Assembly: GCF_000471905.2 (NCBI RefSeq)
Contig: NW_006499364.1
Span: 4,248,475-4,312,474, forward strand
Direction: 5' to 3'
Length of the DNA: 64,000 nt
Origin: Amborella trichopoda
Lineage: Eukaryota > Streptophyta > Magnoliopsida > Amborellales > Amborellaceae
How positions within the stretch are numbered: the first letter of the stretch is position 1; each line of letters begins with the position of its first letter. The translations under genes were made by a program, and so were the position numbers. Positions 9,909-21,500 of this stretch are shown here, in pieces. The notes under the pieces were generated by a model. That model made no database searches. It was not told the origin of the DNA and saw only the letters and a list, made by a program, of their open reading frames with translations.

Positions 9909-12471
9909 CATAATCGGTGGCAGTGCAATGGCTACACATCTTGGTTAGCAGATCCGTGCATGGGTTTCAGTCATGATATCCAAGTAATAGTGCATCAAGT
10001 ATGAACAATATCGGGCATCAATCATAGATAATATCATGAGATCAATGTAATGTAGTCATCACAACTATAGGAAATCATATTCATAATTCTTTCATTAAAA
10101 ACTCACTCCCTAGTTCAGCTACTCCTGCTAGTAGAAGCCCTATTCATCAGGCCAAGCCAATCCCGTTGCTTAGGACTTCTACCACCCCACAGGAGGGAGG
10201 ATAATGACAAGTGGGTTAATCCGCTTCGTAATACCCTCAACTCATGCACACGGTCCACCGCGTGCTTTGGGGGTTCAACAAGCTTTTTCCTTACAAGGCA
10301 TCCATCAATCACATATCTCATCTCATGAATCACAGGGACTAACCCTCCTTTCTGCCCTAACCAGTTCCTATCATTATGTAGGTTAGGGAAAATGCTGACG
10401 TTACCCTCCTCGGTGTATCAATCTCCACTATCGATGGGTGTCCCATCACTTAGTGGCTAGTATCCGTAAATAGTGGTTAGTATTCTCATCAATGTAATAG
10501 TACAATAGTCACTACCAATGGGTGTCTCATTACGTAGTGGTCATCATTAAGCCTCTTTCCATGCTTGAGCAGTCAATTCATTCATGCCAATTCAATGCCT
10601 CATAATAGATAAATCACAATGTCATCATAAAAACATGGCAATTAACACGAATCATTACATAATTCGTAGCATAACATTTACATGTGGACATTATCAATGG
10701 CATTTTCGCACTCATCATGAAACTTCCATCATGAAGCTGTCACATTAATATTGCAATTATCACTGTTTCACAGGGCACATTGTCGTGAAGCCTCATCGTT
10801 ATTTTATGGCACATGCACAATTATCATTTAACATTCGCTTATCATTTATCAAGGAAAATTCAATGTTTCGAGTAATAGCTAAATGAGAAGGTTAAATGCC
10901 TCACTTATTAACGAAGTCGGGCCTCATTGGTCAGATTATGGGTTTGGCCCCAAACAAGTAATAGTGGCTGGAAAACAGTGAGAAATAACTTGTTCATGGA
11001 TTTTAGAGCATAACTCAAAATTCATAGGGAATTTCAAAAATCTCAAGACATGCAAATTTAAGTTTATTCACTGGGCTTTCTAACGATAGCAATTTTAGGA
11101 CATTGCTTTCCAAGCCAAAAGATTGGCCCAAAAAGAGTCAGATTTGCTGGAATTTACAGCGATGGTGAGCAGTGGCATGTTCGTATATTTTAGGTCATGT
11201 CTTTTAATTCATGTCACATTTTATTATGATGGAAAAAGTAAAATTTAACGAGAAATGTGTAGCTTTCGTTTAAAACCAATTTAGGCCCATTTTTGCACCC
11301 TTCAGTTAGTGAAAGGCTCAACATAAGGGCCCTCACAGTTGCTGGAAATTCCTTTTCCCACAAGTATTCACATGTTATTACCATATCACCTACCATTTAC
11401 AAGTTGAATTAGCAAGTTTTACAAGAAGATTTCCTTCATATTTCTCCAAGCTCATTGGGATGGATAAATGTTCATTCTTTCATTTTCCATGCATTTTTAT
11501 ATTCTTGCATTGTAATCTACCATTTTAATATTTTGCATATCGCATTACTCCATGAAATCTCAAGGCACGACACTAGATCCACTTCCTTGGTCACAACACT
11601 TCTTAGCTTCCTCGTACAATTCGCCTGTCGCCCCTTGCTCCCTTTATGGCAGCTTCGCTCTAGAAGTCTTATGCGTAGGTCACCTTTGCTCCAGCCAGCC
11701 GTTGCACTCCATGCTAACTGTAAGAGAGAGAGAAAGAGAGTTTTGAAAAGCAAACGGCAATGGGGGAGGGCCGTGATTTATAAGCGTGGGGGTTGGTGCG
11801 AACAATTGTGGCTAACGCAGTGGTAGGTTGAAAAAGGGCTTCAGTTGGTGTCACGCATGCGACGCGATGTTAACAACTTTAGCACGGCATTAACAGATTC
11901 GCCACGGCGCTAACCCTGTCGACGGTCGTACGTGGTTGGTTGAATGCACACGGCATTACCTTATGGTCGCACGCGGCGTTACTCCCACGGCTGTGACCCT
12001 TGCAGTGATGCTCATCTGTCTTCCGCTCGACGTTAGTCACACACTCATGCAGGACTACCTCTTCCGTTCTCTTTTCTGCTCCTTTGTCACTGATGATGTT
12101 AAGCTCTCATGCGCGGCGATGCCTCAGATAAAAATATGCCCGCGGCGATACACCCGCTGGCGATATGCTTGAGGTGATGCGTCAGTCGGCGATACGCACG
12201 CGGTGATACTTACGTACGGCGATACTTTTGCGATGATGCTTCTTACTCCTTTCATGCATGGTGATACTCTTCTCACACATGCGACATTACCATTTCTTCA
12301 CCCTTGCGCGCGATGCTTACTTTTTGGCTACATGGACAACACTGAGCCAAATCACCCAGATGGTGCTAACCTTCGCCCTTAGCATCAGGTGTGCGCTTCC
12401 GACTTTCGCGACTTCCTTCTATCTCTCCACTGCAGTGAGTGGTTTGTTTCGATCGAATTGTGTCCCTTACA
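9392..12471 (-). mobile_element. C1 5' LTR (3080 bp)
   Basis: It starts on the minus strand with TGTAAGGGACAC (12471) and ends with GGTCGTGACA (9392), next to the primer site. Near 10400-10545 it holds a few degenerate copies of the 'ccactaccaatgggtgtcccat' motif that forms a regular 62-bp array in the C2 LTR. From about 11850 to 12300 it has irregular GC-rich 'cgcggcgata' repeats, at the same relative place as the 29-bp array in C2. Short frames here are not genes. Confidence 0.85.
9876..9905. repeat. (TA)n microsatellite
   Basis: About 14 alternating TA dinucleotides inside the C1 LTR. Confidence 0.95.
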
Positions 12472-12621
12472 ACCCTTGAAACAATAAACATTTCGAGAGA
12501 CGTTCAAGCCCAAAAAGGAGCAAAATCAGATGCAACAAAGTGAAAGAAGAATGAAATCATGCAGTAAAATCTGCCAAAAGATAAAGAGAAGTATGTCATT
12601 CATAAAATCAAATGGTTTTTT
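12472..12621. other. Spacer between lost pol and antisense ORF (T1)
   Basis: A/G-rich sequence resembling the segment after the integrase stop in T2 (52458-52580): both have an aagaagaatgaaatcatgc / aagaaagaac-like run and a poly-T stretch shortly before the end of the antisense ORF. It contains no gene. Confidence 0.5.
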
Positions 12622-15600
12622 TACAAGTGCTGATCAATGATCATATTGATCTCTGCCCTAGATGCAGTGGAAAAAGCCTCGACATGCTGGATACGCTCCT
12701 TTAGCTCAACCACCATTTGAATTTCCTGCTCCAAGGAGGTGGTTTCTGATTCAATGGTGTGAGTTAGTTGAGATAGATCCTCAGCCAGAGAAGTATCCAA
12801 AGCTCTTCCTCTCTTAATTTTCGCATCTCCTCCCTTATTCCAAGCATCCTGTTGAAACAAGTTCTCGCCTCCATCTTGAGGTCGAGCTGATGAACAACCA
12901 TAGTGGCCTTCTTCTAAGTGTAGGCATATATTCCCTCACAACGATGTGAGATTGACGTCTCCAGGGTGGTAAGCCTATTGGTCTCAGCCTCATGATGCAA
13001 CCCCTAGCTCTCCAGCTCATCTAGTCAGAACAGCAAACTCCCTCAGCTTAACTATTGCCTCGCTCAGCACAGTGATAGGCAGCTCCCTTAAACCCTGAAG
13101 ACTTGTACAGAGAATGCCTACAATTATCCTAGAAATTCTGTTGAAAATAAGTCTGGATGGTACTCCCGGGTCCACCGCCACTGAAGTAACTTCGGCCTCC
13201 AAGATCGGGCTCGAAAGAATGACAACCATATGAGGCACTTGCTCTTCTGGAGCAATTGTGAATCTCGAAGCTTCGAGCCCCTCAGATTCAAAAACACCCC
13301 CAATCTCAACCTGCCTGATCTCCTCAGTGTCAGCCTTCTCATCATCTCATGCTGGGGCCACCAATCTGGTCTCAGTATGCTCTAAAGCAATCCCCTCCCC
13401 TTGTCTCTCACTCTCTGCTATGACCTCAAAAAATTCAAGGTTAGCATATCTTTCTTGTTCCCCACTCTCTTGAATTGTCACTTCAGCTTCGACAATTTCA
13501 GAGGTTACCTTTTCCCTCTGGCCTTCATCTTCTAACATCACCACTTCAGGCTCAGTCATGGTCTTTTCCACTTGGTTTCCATCCTCAACAGCCTCACTAA
13601 TCATAAAACCCTCCTCAAGAAAGATGCTTGGGCCTTCATTATCCATTATTGCGGCCCCTGTCTCAGTCGGGGCAGTGATTTCTTGAGGATCAGAGATCAT
13701 GTCATGATAGGTTCCTCTCCTAGGGCAATGATTGTACGATCTTCAGCCTCATTGACCTCCATTAGAATCAAATCTGATTCAAGAATCCCCTTGGACCTAG
13801 AGACACCACCCCAAGTTTCAGAGTCACCTCTTGATCAGGAGCGATAATAATAGGCTCAAAGGGGCCAGATTCATCCACTTCTGTCTCTGAAGAAGCAGAA
13901 AACAATTCAAGAGAGGCAGAAGATGATCAAGAAAGCGCAAAAGGTGACGTTGAAGGAGAAGCAAATGAATTATAAAAGGAAGAGCTACCTCCTGATTCCA
14001 AAATCATAGGGAGTTTTGCACCTCCACATCTTCGAGCAGGTCTACCAGCCTAAGCCGTTGCATGAGTACCGGTAGGGGTAGATTGTTTCCTTTTCTTCCT
14101 TCCTACAAGAGGAGGAGCAGTCGCTTCAAAACTCTTTCCTTGAGAAGGGCTTGCAAAAGGTCGACTGTGAGGACCACTCCCGATCAATGCGTTCAAGTCC
14201 TAGAGCGGATTCCCTTCATGACCTGGGACCTTTCGGCCCTCCTTACATTCAAAGACAGAGCTAAGTTTATCAAAGATGCTCCTAGTGTTTTTCTCTATGG
14301 CAAGAAATTGAGGAAAAGTATCATCAGCCGCTATCTCTCGAGGGATCCCAAGAGCCTGCCAATTTCATGGATAGTCGAAGACAATAACCTCCTCAAGAGT
14401 GGGAGCATTGACAATCCAACTATGTCTGACCTCTTCATGTCAATTGTTGTTTTCCCCTTTCCAGGAGTGATCAGCATCCCAGTAGCCCGAGCTAATAAGC
14501 CTCCACCAGCGTGCATAGGCCTCAGTTACCCGAACCCTTCTACCAAAGTGGGGAAGCACATACTTGCTAATCTCCATCACCTCCAAACATGTAGACCACA
14601 CAGTCCGTACATGCTTTGGCAACCTGCATTCTCAGCGAGTTCCAAGTCCTTTTTTCCCTATTTTTATTCTACTGCAGCGCTTCTCGAAAAACACAGAGAA
14701 AGGGTACCTTTCATCAAGCCCGTGCTGACGAGCGAAATGATGGGGGAAGTACCCTTCCAGTCTGGCACAGTTCGGTGTTCTATATGGTAAAACTCCCCCA
14801 TCTAACACTCAACATGAACATGAGCTTCCCGGTAGTCTTCGGAGCACCATCCAACTCCTTCCCCAGTTCATCTATGAAAGCGTGGTCGGTAAAACTCCCA
14901 ACTGGAAATGGGATCCGCCGCATATTCAAGGAGTCATGCCCAAACAAGCTCCAAGCCTACCCTGGGCTATAAAAGATAGCCTTTTGACCGGCAATTCTCA
15001 TCAAGAAGGGGCACATGTTCTCCCCTAAGCCCTGACTTTTGACATAGGTGGAAGGGAAATAGACCCCTAGGCACCCATACGCATAATGGATGGGGATTGG
15101 AGTTCTAAAATCTCTAGGAAAGGGTTCTCCCCCGACAATGCCATTTCCCCCCACTTTTCCTTTGTAGGCCTTCCCCCTAGAGATAGATCCCAGTCTATGG
15201 TAGATATTGCATAAGATTGGTTTAGAAAGAGCATATTGGCGTCCCCTCACCATATCACAAGCCACTTAGAGAGTTCTTGATCGGATGTCATCAGCCCCTC
15301 CAAGAATAACAAATTTTCGTATGAATAAAGATACGGAGCTGTCACTAGTCTCAGGTTGATAGATGGGAGGTGTCTCCTTAGCAACTGCCTTCCCCTTTTT
15401 TCTTGAAGAGCCTCAACCATCCTCAGGGGAATCCCCGCAAAATAATTTCACCCATTCGATGACCATTACTAGATTTGGAAAGAAGCAGCTGGTATATCTC
15501 AAAAACTCTCTGAAGATTAGTAGGTGGTTCCTCACTTCCGAAGTGAACACCACCAAAGATGACCAAGTTCTGGGGTACAAATTCGTCATACATAGCCCCG

Positions 15601-16139
15601 ATCAATGGAAGACCACCTCTAAAATGAAGGTCCAATAAAGAGATCCCTGCTTCACCATGCTTAAGGAGCCATGCGTTGCTCACATGCCTCCATGTCTCCA
15701 ACAATACTTTAACAGTATTGGAGCACCAATCATAATAGATAGCTGAGAACTGAACTGCTGCTAGCAAAGAAGCACATTCAAGAATGTCTCTAGATGACCT
15801 CAGCACTGTCCAGGACGAATATCCTTTCAAATATTTGTGCTCCCCCTATACTTGGAGACTAGAAGAAGACCACATCATCCCTTGGGTCTTCAACATTCTC
15901 TTCCCCAAAGTGGGTAAATTAGCATTGGAGGCCACATTCTGGTGCATACAGTGAAAGAGCGCCACCCCTTCTTCAATACTGACATTACCATCACCATCCC
16001 CTTGGACTTCAAAGCGAATAGGGTCGGTAACAAACATGACGCTGAGAGGTCATTTTGGCTTGCACAAAGCATTAATGAGCCAAGTAGTCTCCTTCCTTGG
16101 TAGACTCTCACCAGTAAATTCACTGGTGCCGACCTCTCT
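12622..16139 (-). pseudogene. Antisense ORF of T1: plant mobile domain plus coiled coil
   Basis: This ORF runs against the element's own direction. Pieces in several frames (16037-15846, 15830-15423, 15265-14957, 14622-14331, 13700-12621) align in order with the T3 copy at 59054-62545. Shared blocks include LGKRM, SNTVKVLLETW, HGEAGxSLxDxHF, HYxYGxLGxYFPxTYV and HVLPHFG/YVLPHFG. The W..A.NTW.L.HGEA..SL.D pattern is the signature of the plant mobile domain (PMD, aminotransferase-like family). The C-terminal third is acidic and Ser/Glu-rich, ending in a heptad-like coiled coil (SLEQEIQMVVELKERIQHVE) and MIIDQHL-stop. It is followed upstream by its start fragment at 19200-19255. Frameshifts and stops make it a pseudogene. 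Antisense PMD ORFs between pol and the 3' LTR are, from memory, known in plant Tat-lineage elements; their function is unknown. Confidence 0.75.
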
Positions 16140-16254
16140 TGTAACGACCCATATTTTTCCCAACGCATTAGAGTGCATGGCGGGATAAGGAGGAAGGAAG
16201 AAGAAGAAGGGAGAGCATGCGATGATGTGTGCATGGTAATAAGAGAGAGACCGA

Positions 16255-16545
16255 TGCCGACTGTGCAGAGAGCCCAGCACCGGCTGAGCTGTGTCCAGCA
16301 TCGGTTGAGTTGTGTGAAGCACCGGCTGTGAAGAGGAAGACGTACCAGCGTCGGTTGAGTTGTGTGCAGCACCGGCTGTTAAGAGGAAGAAGTACTAGCG
16401 CGGGCTGAGTTGTGTCCAGCGTCGACTAAGTTGTGTGAAGCGCCGGCTGTGAAGAAGAAGAATTATCAACGCCGGCTGAGTTGTGTTCAACGCCTACTGA
16501 GTTGTGTGAAATGCCGGCTGTGAAGTGGAAGAAGGACCAACACCA
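16255..16545. repeat. 'CCGGCTGAGTTGTGT' tandem array in C3 LTR
   Basis: Units of about 23 bp, built on cagcgccggctgagttgtgt, repeat about a dozen times. Two or three units plus a 'gaagaggaagaagta' spacer form a longer period of 49-71 bp. The same core motif recurs outside this LTR at 19320-19580 and 20400-20545. Confidence 0.75.
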
Positions 16546-17756
16546 GCTGTGTCTCTAACATGAATGTGTTAATGGTGCCACTTGTTGAGGGCATGCTATT
16601 TGAGTGCCACTTGTCTAGATTTTGATGTCTTTTGGCATCACTTGAGCAGCCACCCCACCCTCATGAGTACTTAAGCCTCTTCTCTCACCCACACCACACA
16701 TTCTTACTTCATCTCTCTCTCTCTCTCTAAGACACAAGGTTTGAAGAAGTGACTGTTGGTAGGCAGCCATTGTTGGGTGGGTGAGAGTAATGAAAGTGTA
16801 TGTGATGTAGAATGAATGTATGATCCTTAGATAATGGTGGATGATGAGAATGAATGTATGATTCTTAGATTAAGAAAGAAATTTATGTTATGTGTGTACG
16901 TTGTGAGGGAATAATTGTTATCTTGTTCTTCACCATGAAATGAAGGTTATGTAATGTGTTCTTGAAATATGTCGTATGTTATTGTGAAAGCCCACAAATA
17001 TGTGTGTTCTTGAAAGAGGCGTTTGAACAACCAAATGGGGTCTAATTGACCACAAATCACGCCCATTGAAAATATATACGAGTCTAGTAAAATGTCCTTT
17101 TTTGTCCACAATTGAAATTCTTTATGAAAATGAAGTTATGTTTCAAATGAGAAGGTATATCACTGTTGACTGTTTTCTTGGATTTTTCAATAATACCACT
17201 GTTGTCACTTACTTTAGCTAATCAAATGAAGTTGATTTTCAAAAAAAAAATAGCCATTTGAAATATTTTTTAATGGGTTAAAGTTTGCATTTAGAAACTA
17301 TTTTGAAATTCTTCCTAGATTGAAAGTTATACTTTGTTTTATGAAGATATTTCACTGTGGGCAATTTTGATAAAATCCAGAACTATCACCTTGTTTGGCA
17401 CAAAATTTTGAACTATAAAATAGAATCCAAATGCTTTCAAATTTTCTTTGTTAGAAAGATATATGTATTGGATTAAATTTTGATTTTCAAACTGTCACAA
17501 TTTGCTTCACGGTTTGGGAGTTATAGTGATATGAAACAGGGTATGTCACTGTTCCTTGTGTATCACAGGGTGCAGCTAGTAAACCATCACCTCTTTGAAC
17601 CTTTAAAAGGCCAAACGAGGTTCAAATGTCGTCAAACAAATTCCGTTTTGGGGATGGGTGTGTTTAGTACAAAATTGGTTTTGGAATCACCTTCAAACCC
17701 TAAACTATCTAAAAGTTACGACCCTAATAGTGAACTCATGTCTTTTCCCTTGACTA

Positions 17757-18140
17757 GAATAATACCTACTGTGTGTATGGTGGTATCATGTTATTTATGT
17801 GATATGTGAATGGATACCTACTGTGTGAATAATGGTATCATGTTGCTTATGTGATATGTGAATGGATACCTACTATGTGAATGATGGTATCATGCTTCTT
17901 ATTGTATATGTGAATGGATACGTACTGTGCGAATGATGGTATCATGCTGCTTATGTGATATGTGAATGGATACCTACTGTGTGAATGATGGTATCATGTT
18001 GTTTATGTGATATGTGAATGGATACCTACTTTATGAATGATGGTATCATGCTGCTTATGTGATATGTGAATGGGTACTTACTCTGTGAATGATGGTCCTA
18101 TGTTGCTTATTGTGATATACAAATGAGCACCTACTATGTG
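17757..18140. repeat. 52-bp minisatellite, about 7 copies (C3 LTR)
   Basis: The block gaatggatacctactgtg starts at 17808, 17860, 17912, 17964, 18016 and 18068, an exact 52-bp step, with a further diverged copy near 18120. The rest of the unit reads gaatgatggtatcatg and ttgcttatgtgatatgt. Copies are about 90% alike, suggesting fairly recent amplification. Confidence 0.9.
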
Positions 18141-18406
18141 AATGATGGTGGTGATAGCTGCCTATTGGGAATGGCACCTACTGTGTGAATGACGATGTCG
18201 ACAGCTGTGATCTTCCCCTGACAGTCCATGATAGGATGAGGGTTAGGATGTGAGCAATTGGGAGGGTCGTGCCCCCCAGATTGATATGGCCACAACGCAT
18301 TGGGTCATCCAATGGTAGTGTAACACTTTCTTGCTAAAAGGGTATAAGGAGAGGGTCGTGTCTTGCAAGGCCACTACCAATCGAAAACCCCAAAGCGTGC
18401 TGGGGA

Positions 18407-18427
18407 TGTGTGTGTGTGTGTGTGTGT
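18407..18427. repeat. (TG)n microsatellite
   Basis: Ten TG dinucleotides in the C3 LTR. C2 has a shorter CA tract in the same inverted context near 29790. Confidence 0.9.
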
Positions 18428-19199
18428 TAGGGCATTACGAAGTGAGACATCCACTTGTCATTATCCTCGCTCCTGAATGAGGGTAGAGGTTTCAAGCATC
18501 AGAAGTAGCTTAACCTGAGCGATGGGGCTTCTACTTCAGGAGTAGGGCCTTACTAGTTTTGTGACTGTGATCTGTTATCCTTACTGTTCTACTTTAAGTA
18601 ATGTGATTGTGAACTATACACTGTATATTAAATTGCTTTTATCATATTACTGTTAGAATGATGAGAAGCATATTGGAGGTTTCACTTGATACCTTGTGAA
18701 TATATGTGCATTGCATTTTATTATCACTGTCATGCTAGCTGGAATGCATTGGTGTAGATTTGCTTACTAGGCTTTTAGCTCATTCCATTGTAATTTCATA
18801 ATTGTAGAGTGAAGAGTGGTGGATCTATGTTAAAGGTGGGTGGCTGTTTGGGGGTTGAAGTTCACATTAAGAAGTTTGAATAGCCATCTTCCGAAGACCT
18901 TTACGGCATGTTTTGGTGGTTTCAACAACATGACGTATACTTTATTCTGTGTATTTTGGGCCAGTAGTTTTTTGAAGGAAATTGTAAAGACTCTTTGATG
19001 TTAAATGAATGAGATGGATGTTATTTTAGACTGTTATTTGTCTGTTGTAGGATTTATTCTAGTTTTCTTTCATGGTTTGCTCTTGATTCCTTGTTTTATG
19101 TGTTGAGCTACTCCCACCTGAGTGATGTTCCAGACTTTAGGTCGTGATCTCGTGCTCTGTCGCCCTCCGGCAGCGGTCAGGGGGGGCGGGGTCTTGACA

Positions 19200-19255
19200 T
19201 CTCCTCCTCTCGGAAGGTTCTTCACATTAGGGATGTTGTGAGAGGACCCATCCAT
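19200..19255 (-). pseudogene. Antisense ORF of T1, N-terminal fragment
   Basis: Minus-strand ATG at 19255 begins MDGSSHNIPNVKNLPRGGD and is cut by the C3 LTR. The frame resumes past the LTR as VGTSEFTGES near 16130. The T3 copy has the same order, MDD-stop-LGAIPDVRNS then LGTAEFAGER, from 44862 onward, so both this start and the C3 insertion point are supported by comparison of two copies. Confidence 0.65.
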
Positions 19256-19319
19256 CTTATCAAGGTTAAGGACTACTCCTGTACGAAAATTACTAAAGCA
19301 CAAGATAGTGTCGGCTCTG

Positions 19320-19580
19320 TTTTCAAATACCTAGCGCCGGCTATGTTCACTAACGACCAGCACCGACTGTGTTCACTGATACTAGCATTGGCTGGGTTCG
19401 TAAATATCAATGACGGCTGTGTGCTCCAAATACCAGCGCCGACTGTGTTCGCTGATACCAACGCCAGCTGGGTTCGTAAAGACCACTGTGTACTTCAAAT
19501 ACTAGTGTCGACTGTGTGCTCCAAATACCAGTGCCGGCTGTGTTTTCCAATACTTAGCGCCAGCTATGTTTTCATAGGAC
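19320..19580. repeat. 'CGCCGGCTGTGTTC' imperfect repeats
   Basis: About ten imperfect units such as cagcgccgactgtgttc and cagtgccggctgtgttt spaced by 22-35 bases. The core matches the array within the C3 LTR 3 kb away, yet this stretch lies outside that LTR, in T1's leader. Confidence 0.7.
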
Positions 19581-20206
19581 TACCATCACTCGTGTTCAAA
19601 TCTCCTGCACATGCCACAGATCCTTTGTGTGTCACCTCGAGCCCCGCTATGCCACCTGACAACTGTCGCCACAACGTGGCCTGAAGCACATCCTCGGACG
19701 TTTCGACTGACAACCATCTGTCTCCCTGTGATTGCCCGCCTCCCACAACCCTTCGTCTCCGGTAACCGTTCACCTCCTCACGACCTCTCGTGTTCTTGCC
19801 TGAAACTCCCCTTTTCCCACCGAAAAAATCACTGTGAGACTTTACCCTTCTTGCGTTTCACCCAAGAAACCACCAGAAACACGGCAGAAATCCCAAGGTA
19901 GCTCTCTGCTGTAACTTCTGCACCTTTTCCCTTCTTTAGAGCCCCATAAACTACGTCCGGAGTCTCTGGAACCTCCAGCAAACTCTCTGCTTGTCCCGCT
20001 ATACAGGTTGGCAAAATTCTTGAACTTCACGAAGTTCGATGTTCCCTATGATGCTCTCTCTTGTTTGCTAGCAAACTTCGGCAGAATCCTACTTAGAGTA
20101 CCATGTGTGCTATCGAAAAATCTCGTCAGGAGTTCCCTCACTCTTACTGCTAAAAAACCTTAGCCGTTTTACCTTAAGTGAAACGATGAGAATGGGGTTT
20201 TACCCC

Positions 20207-20214
20207 CTTATATA
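20207..20214 (-). promoter_or_regulatory. TATA box of antisense ORF (T1)
   Basis: Minus strand TATATAAG followed at once by GGGGGTAAAACCCC. The same arrangement occurs in T3 (43938, plus), T2 (53937-53944, minus) and a second T2 copy (52175-52182, minus). It points into the antisense ORF in T1 and T3, where that ORF is readable. Confidence 0.6.
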
Positions 20215-20399
20215 GGCAAAGTTTCCTTGAAGTGTCCCCCACAAACCAGGAATGCTAGTCATGTCCTAGAAGGCCAAACGACGGTGGACTGGATCTGGTC
20301 GGCCTCGGACCCAAGGCCCGAATGAAATACTACCACCGACTATGAAAACTCAAGACCAAGATCAGGTCGGGCTTGGACTGAAGACCCGGAACTGGCCCG

Positions 20400-20545
20400 T
20401 ACCCAAAGCTGGTTGTGTTCTTTTATGATCAACGCCAACTATGTTCTTCTATCACCAACGCAAGCTGTGTTCTCAATGACCCAGCACCGGCTGTGTTCTT
20501 CTACGACCAGCACCGCTTGTGTTCCCAAGCTTACTGCCACGTGTG
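20400..20545. repeat. Second 'CAGCACCGGCTGTGTTCT' cluster in T1 3' UTR
   Basis: Five units of about 28-30 bp (aacgccaactatgttctt, aacgcaagctgtgttctc, cagcaccggctgtgttctt, cagcaccgcttgtgttccc). Upstream of the promoter, in the position where T2 and T3 have different GC-rich repeats (54085-54300, 43620-43850). Confidence 0.65.
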
Positions 20546-21114
20546 TTACCAATGTGCATGCTAGTGCCGCATGTGTTGTCATCGCCTATGTTGAACACTG
20601 TACACGTCAATCCCTATTGCCGTGTGTGTTACACCTCTCATGTTAGTGCCACACATATTCTAGCACCGTGCATGCCAAAACCTAGTCTTCACTGTGTGTG
20701 TCTTACCGCTATCCTTAGTGGAGTTGCATTAGATTTTTACTTATGGTCGTTCCACTCAGGCTATGACTTATCATCCCCAATAGAGTCAAGAGCAGGCCAT
20801 CATCCCCAACTGGAGCTACACCTGTACTACAATCCAATGATTCCTAGTGGAGTTAGGGCTGTGCTTACCCCTTTAATCCCCTTTGGGTCAGTCACACACC
20901 AAGCCATCTTATACTCAGGAGTCGGGTTATCATCTATAAGCTTAATCCCCAAGGAGTTTCATCTTTCACCTTAAGGAGTCATACTTGTCCCCTAATCCCC
21001 AATGAAGTCTGCTTCTTCACCTTAAACCCTTGTTGGCCTTAATCATTTTGTACCCAGGGAGTCAAATTACTATCACAGACCTTTCCCCCATGGAGCTTCA
21101 CCTACATGGCGACC

Positions 21115-21500
21115 TACACAATGGTCCATGCTGCATGAGCTTAAACTGCACAGCCTTAGCCCTAAACTCCATGGTCCAAACTATATGACGTTAAACTGTA
21201 GCGGAGGTCTAGTTGCATGACCTTAAACTGCATAGTCCTAGTTGCATGACTCTAAAACTGCATAGCCATGGTCCAAGCTATATGACCTTAAACCATAGTG
21301 CATGTCATGACCTCATAACAATGAAAGGCTTAGCATCGTGGTCCGAACTATACGACCTTAAATTGTAGCAGAGGTCTAGTTGCACGACCTTAAACTGCTT
21401 AGTCTTAGTTACATGACTCTAAAACCGCATGGCCACGGTCCAAGCTATATGACCCTAAAACCATAGTGCATGTCCTTGCCGCATGAAGTTAAACTTCTTT
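21115..21500. repeat. 'CATGACCTTAAACTG' repeat, 2 copies of 167 bp (T1)
   Basis: Segments starting at 21173 and 21340 (ggtccaaactatatgac) are 167 bp apart and align along their length. Each consists of ~30-bp sub-units containing catgaccttaaactg, the same sub-unit that forms the larger array in T2. Confidence 0.75.

Larger units (their letters stand above)
4618..12471 (-). mobile_element. Tekay/Del-like chromovirus C1 (Ty3/Gypsy), decayed
   Basis: A full gene order is visible on the minus strand: 5' LTR (12471-9392), primer site, gag, protease, RT, RNase H, integrase, chromodomain, polypurine tract, then the start of the 3' LTR. Long ~3-kb LTRs, a tRNA-iMet primer site and a chromodomain tail are typical of the Tekay/Del lineage of plant chromoviruses. 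The 3' LTR is cut at about 4618, so only ~245 of ~3080 bases remain. All genes have stops or frameshifts. The right edge (12471) falls just after the place where T1's pol should end, so C1 entered T1 between pol and the antisense ORF. Confidence 0.85.
16140..19199 (+). mobile_element. Solo Tekay LTR, C3 (3060 bp)
   Basis: It begins TGTAACGACCC and ends GGGGCGGGGTCTTGACA, with the ends matching the C1 and C2 LTRs. Inverted homology to C2 is clear at 18220-18480 versus 29740-29990 (shared agggtcgtgtcttgcaagg, ccaatggtagtgtaac and similar). No primer site, gene or polypurine tract adjoins it, so it is a solo LTR left by recombination. The flanks tctct and tctcc are a near-perfect 5-bp target duplication. 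The flanking sequence joins to restore the order of the T1 antisense ORF, which independently confirms both borders. Confidence 0.85.

Noticed and set aside
14062..14790. 242-codon plus-strand frame
   Set aside because: It lies opposite the T1 PMD ORF, whose minus-strand pieces (14622-14331) match T3; the plus frame is not conserved there.
15423..15830. Possibility that the PMD sequence is a host gene (MAIN/MAIL1-like) rather than part of an element
   Set aside because: Two copies lie at the same place relative to LTR, polypurine tract and 3' UTR in T1 and T3, so it belongs to the element; a host origin long ago remains possible.
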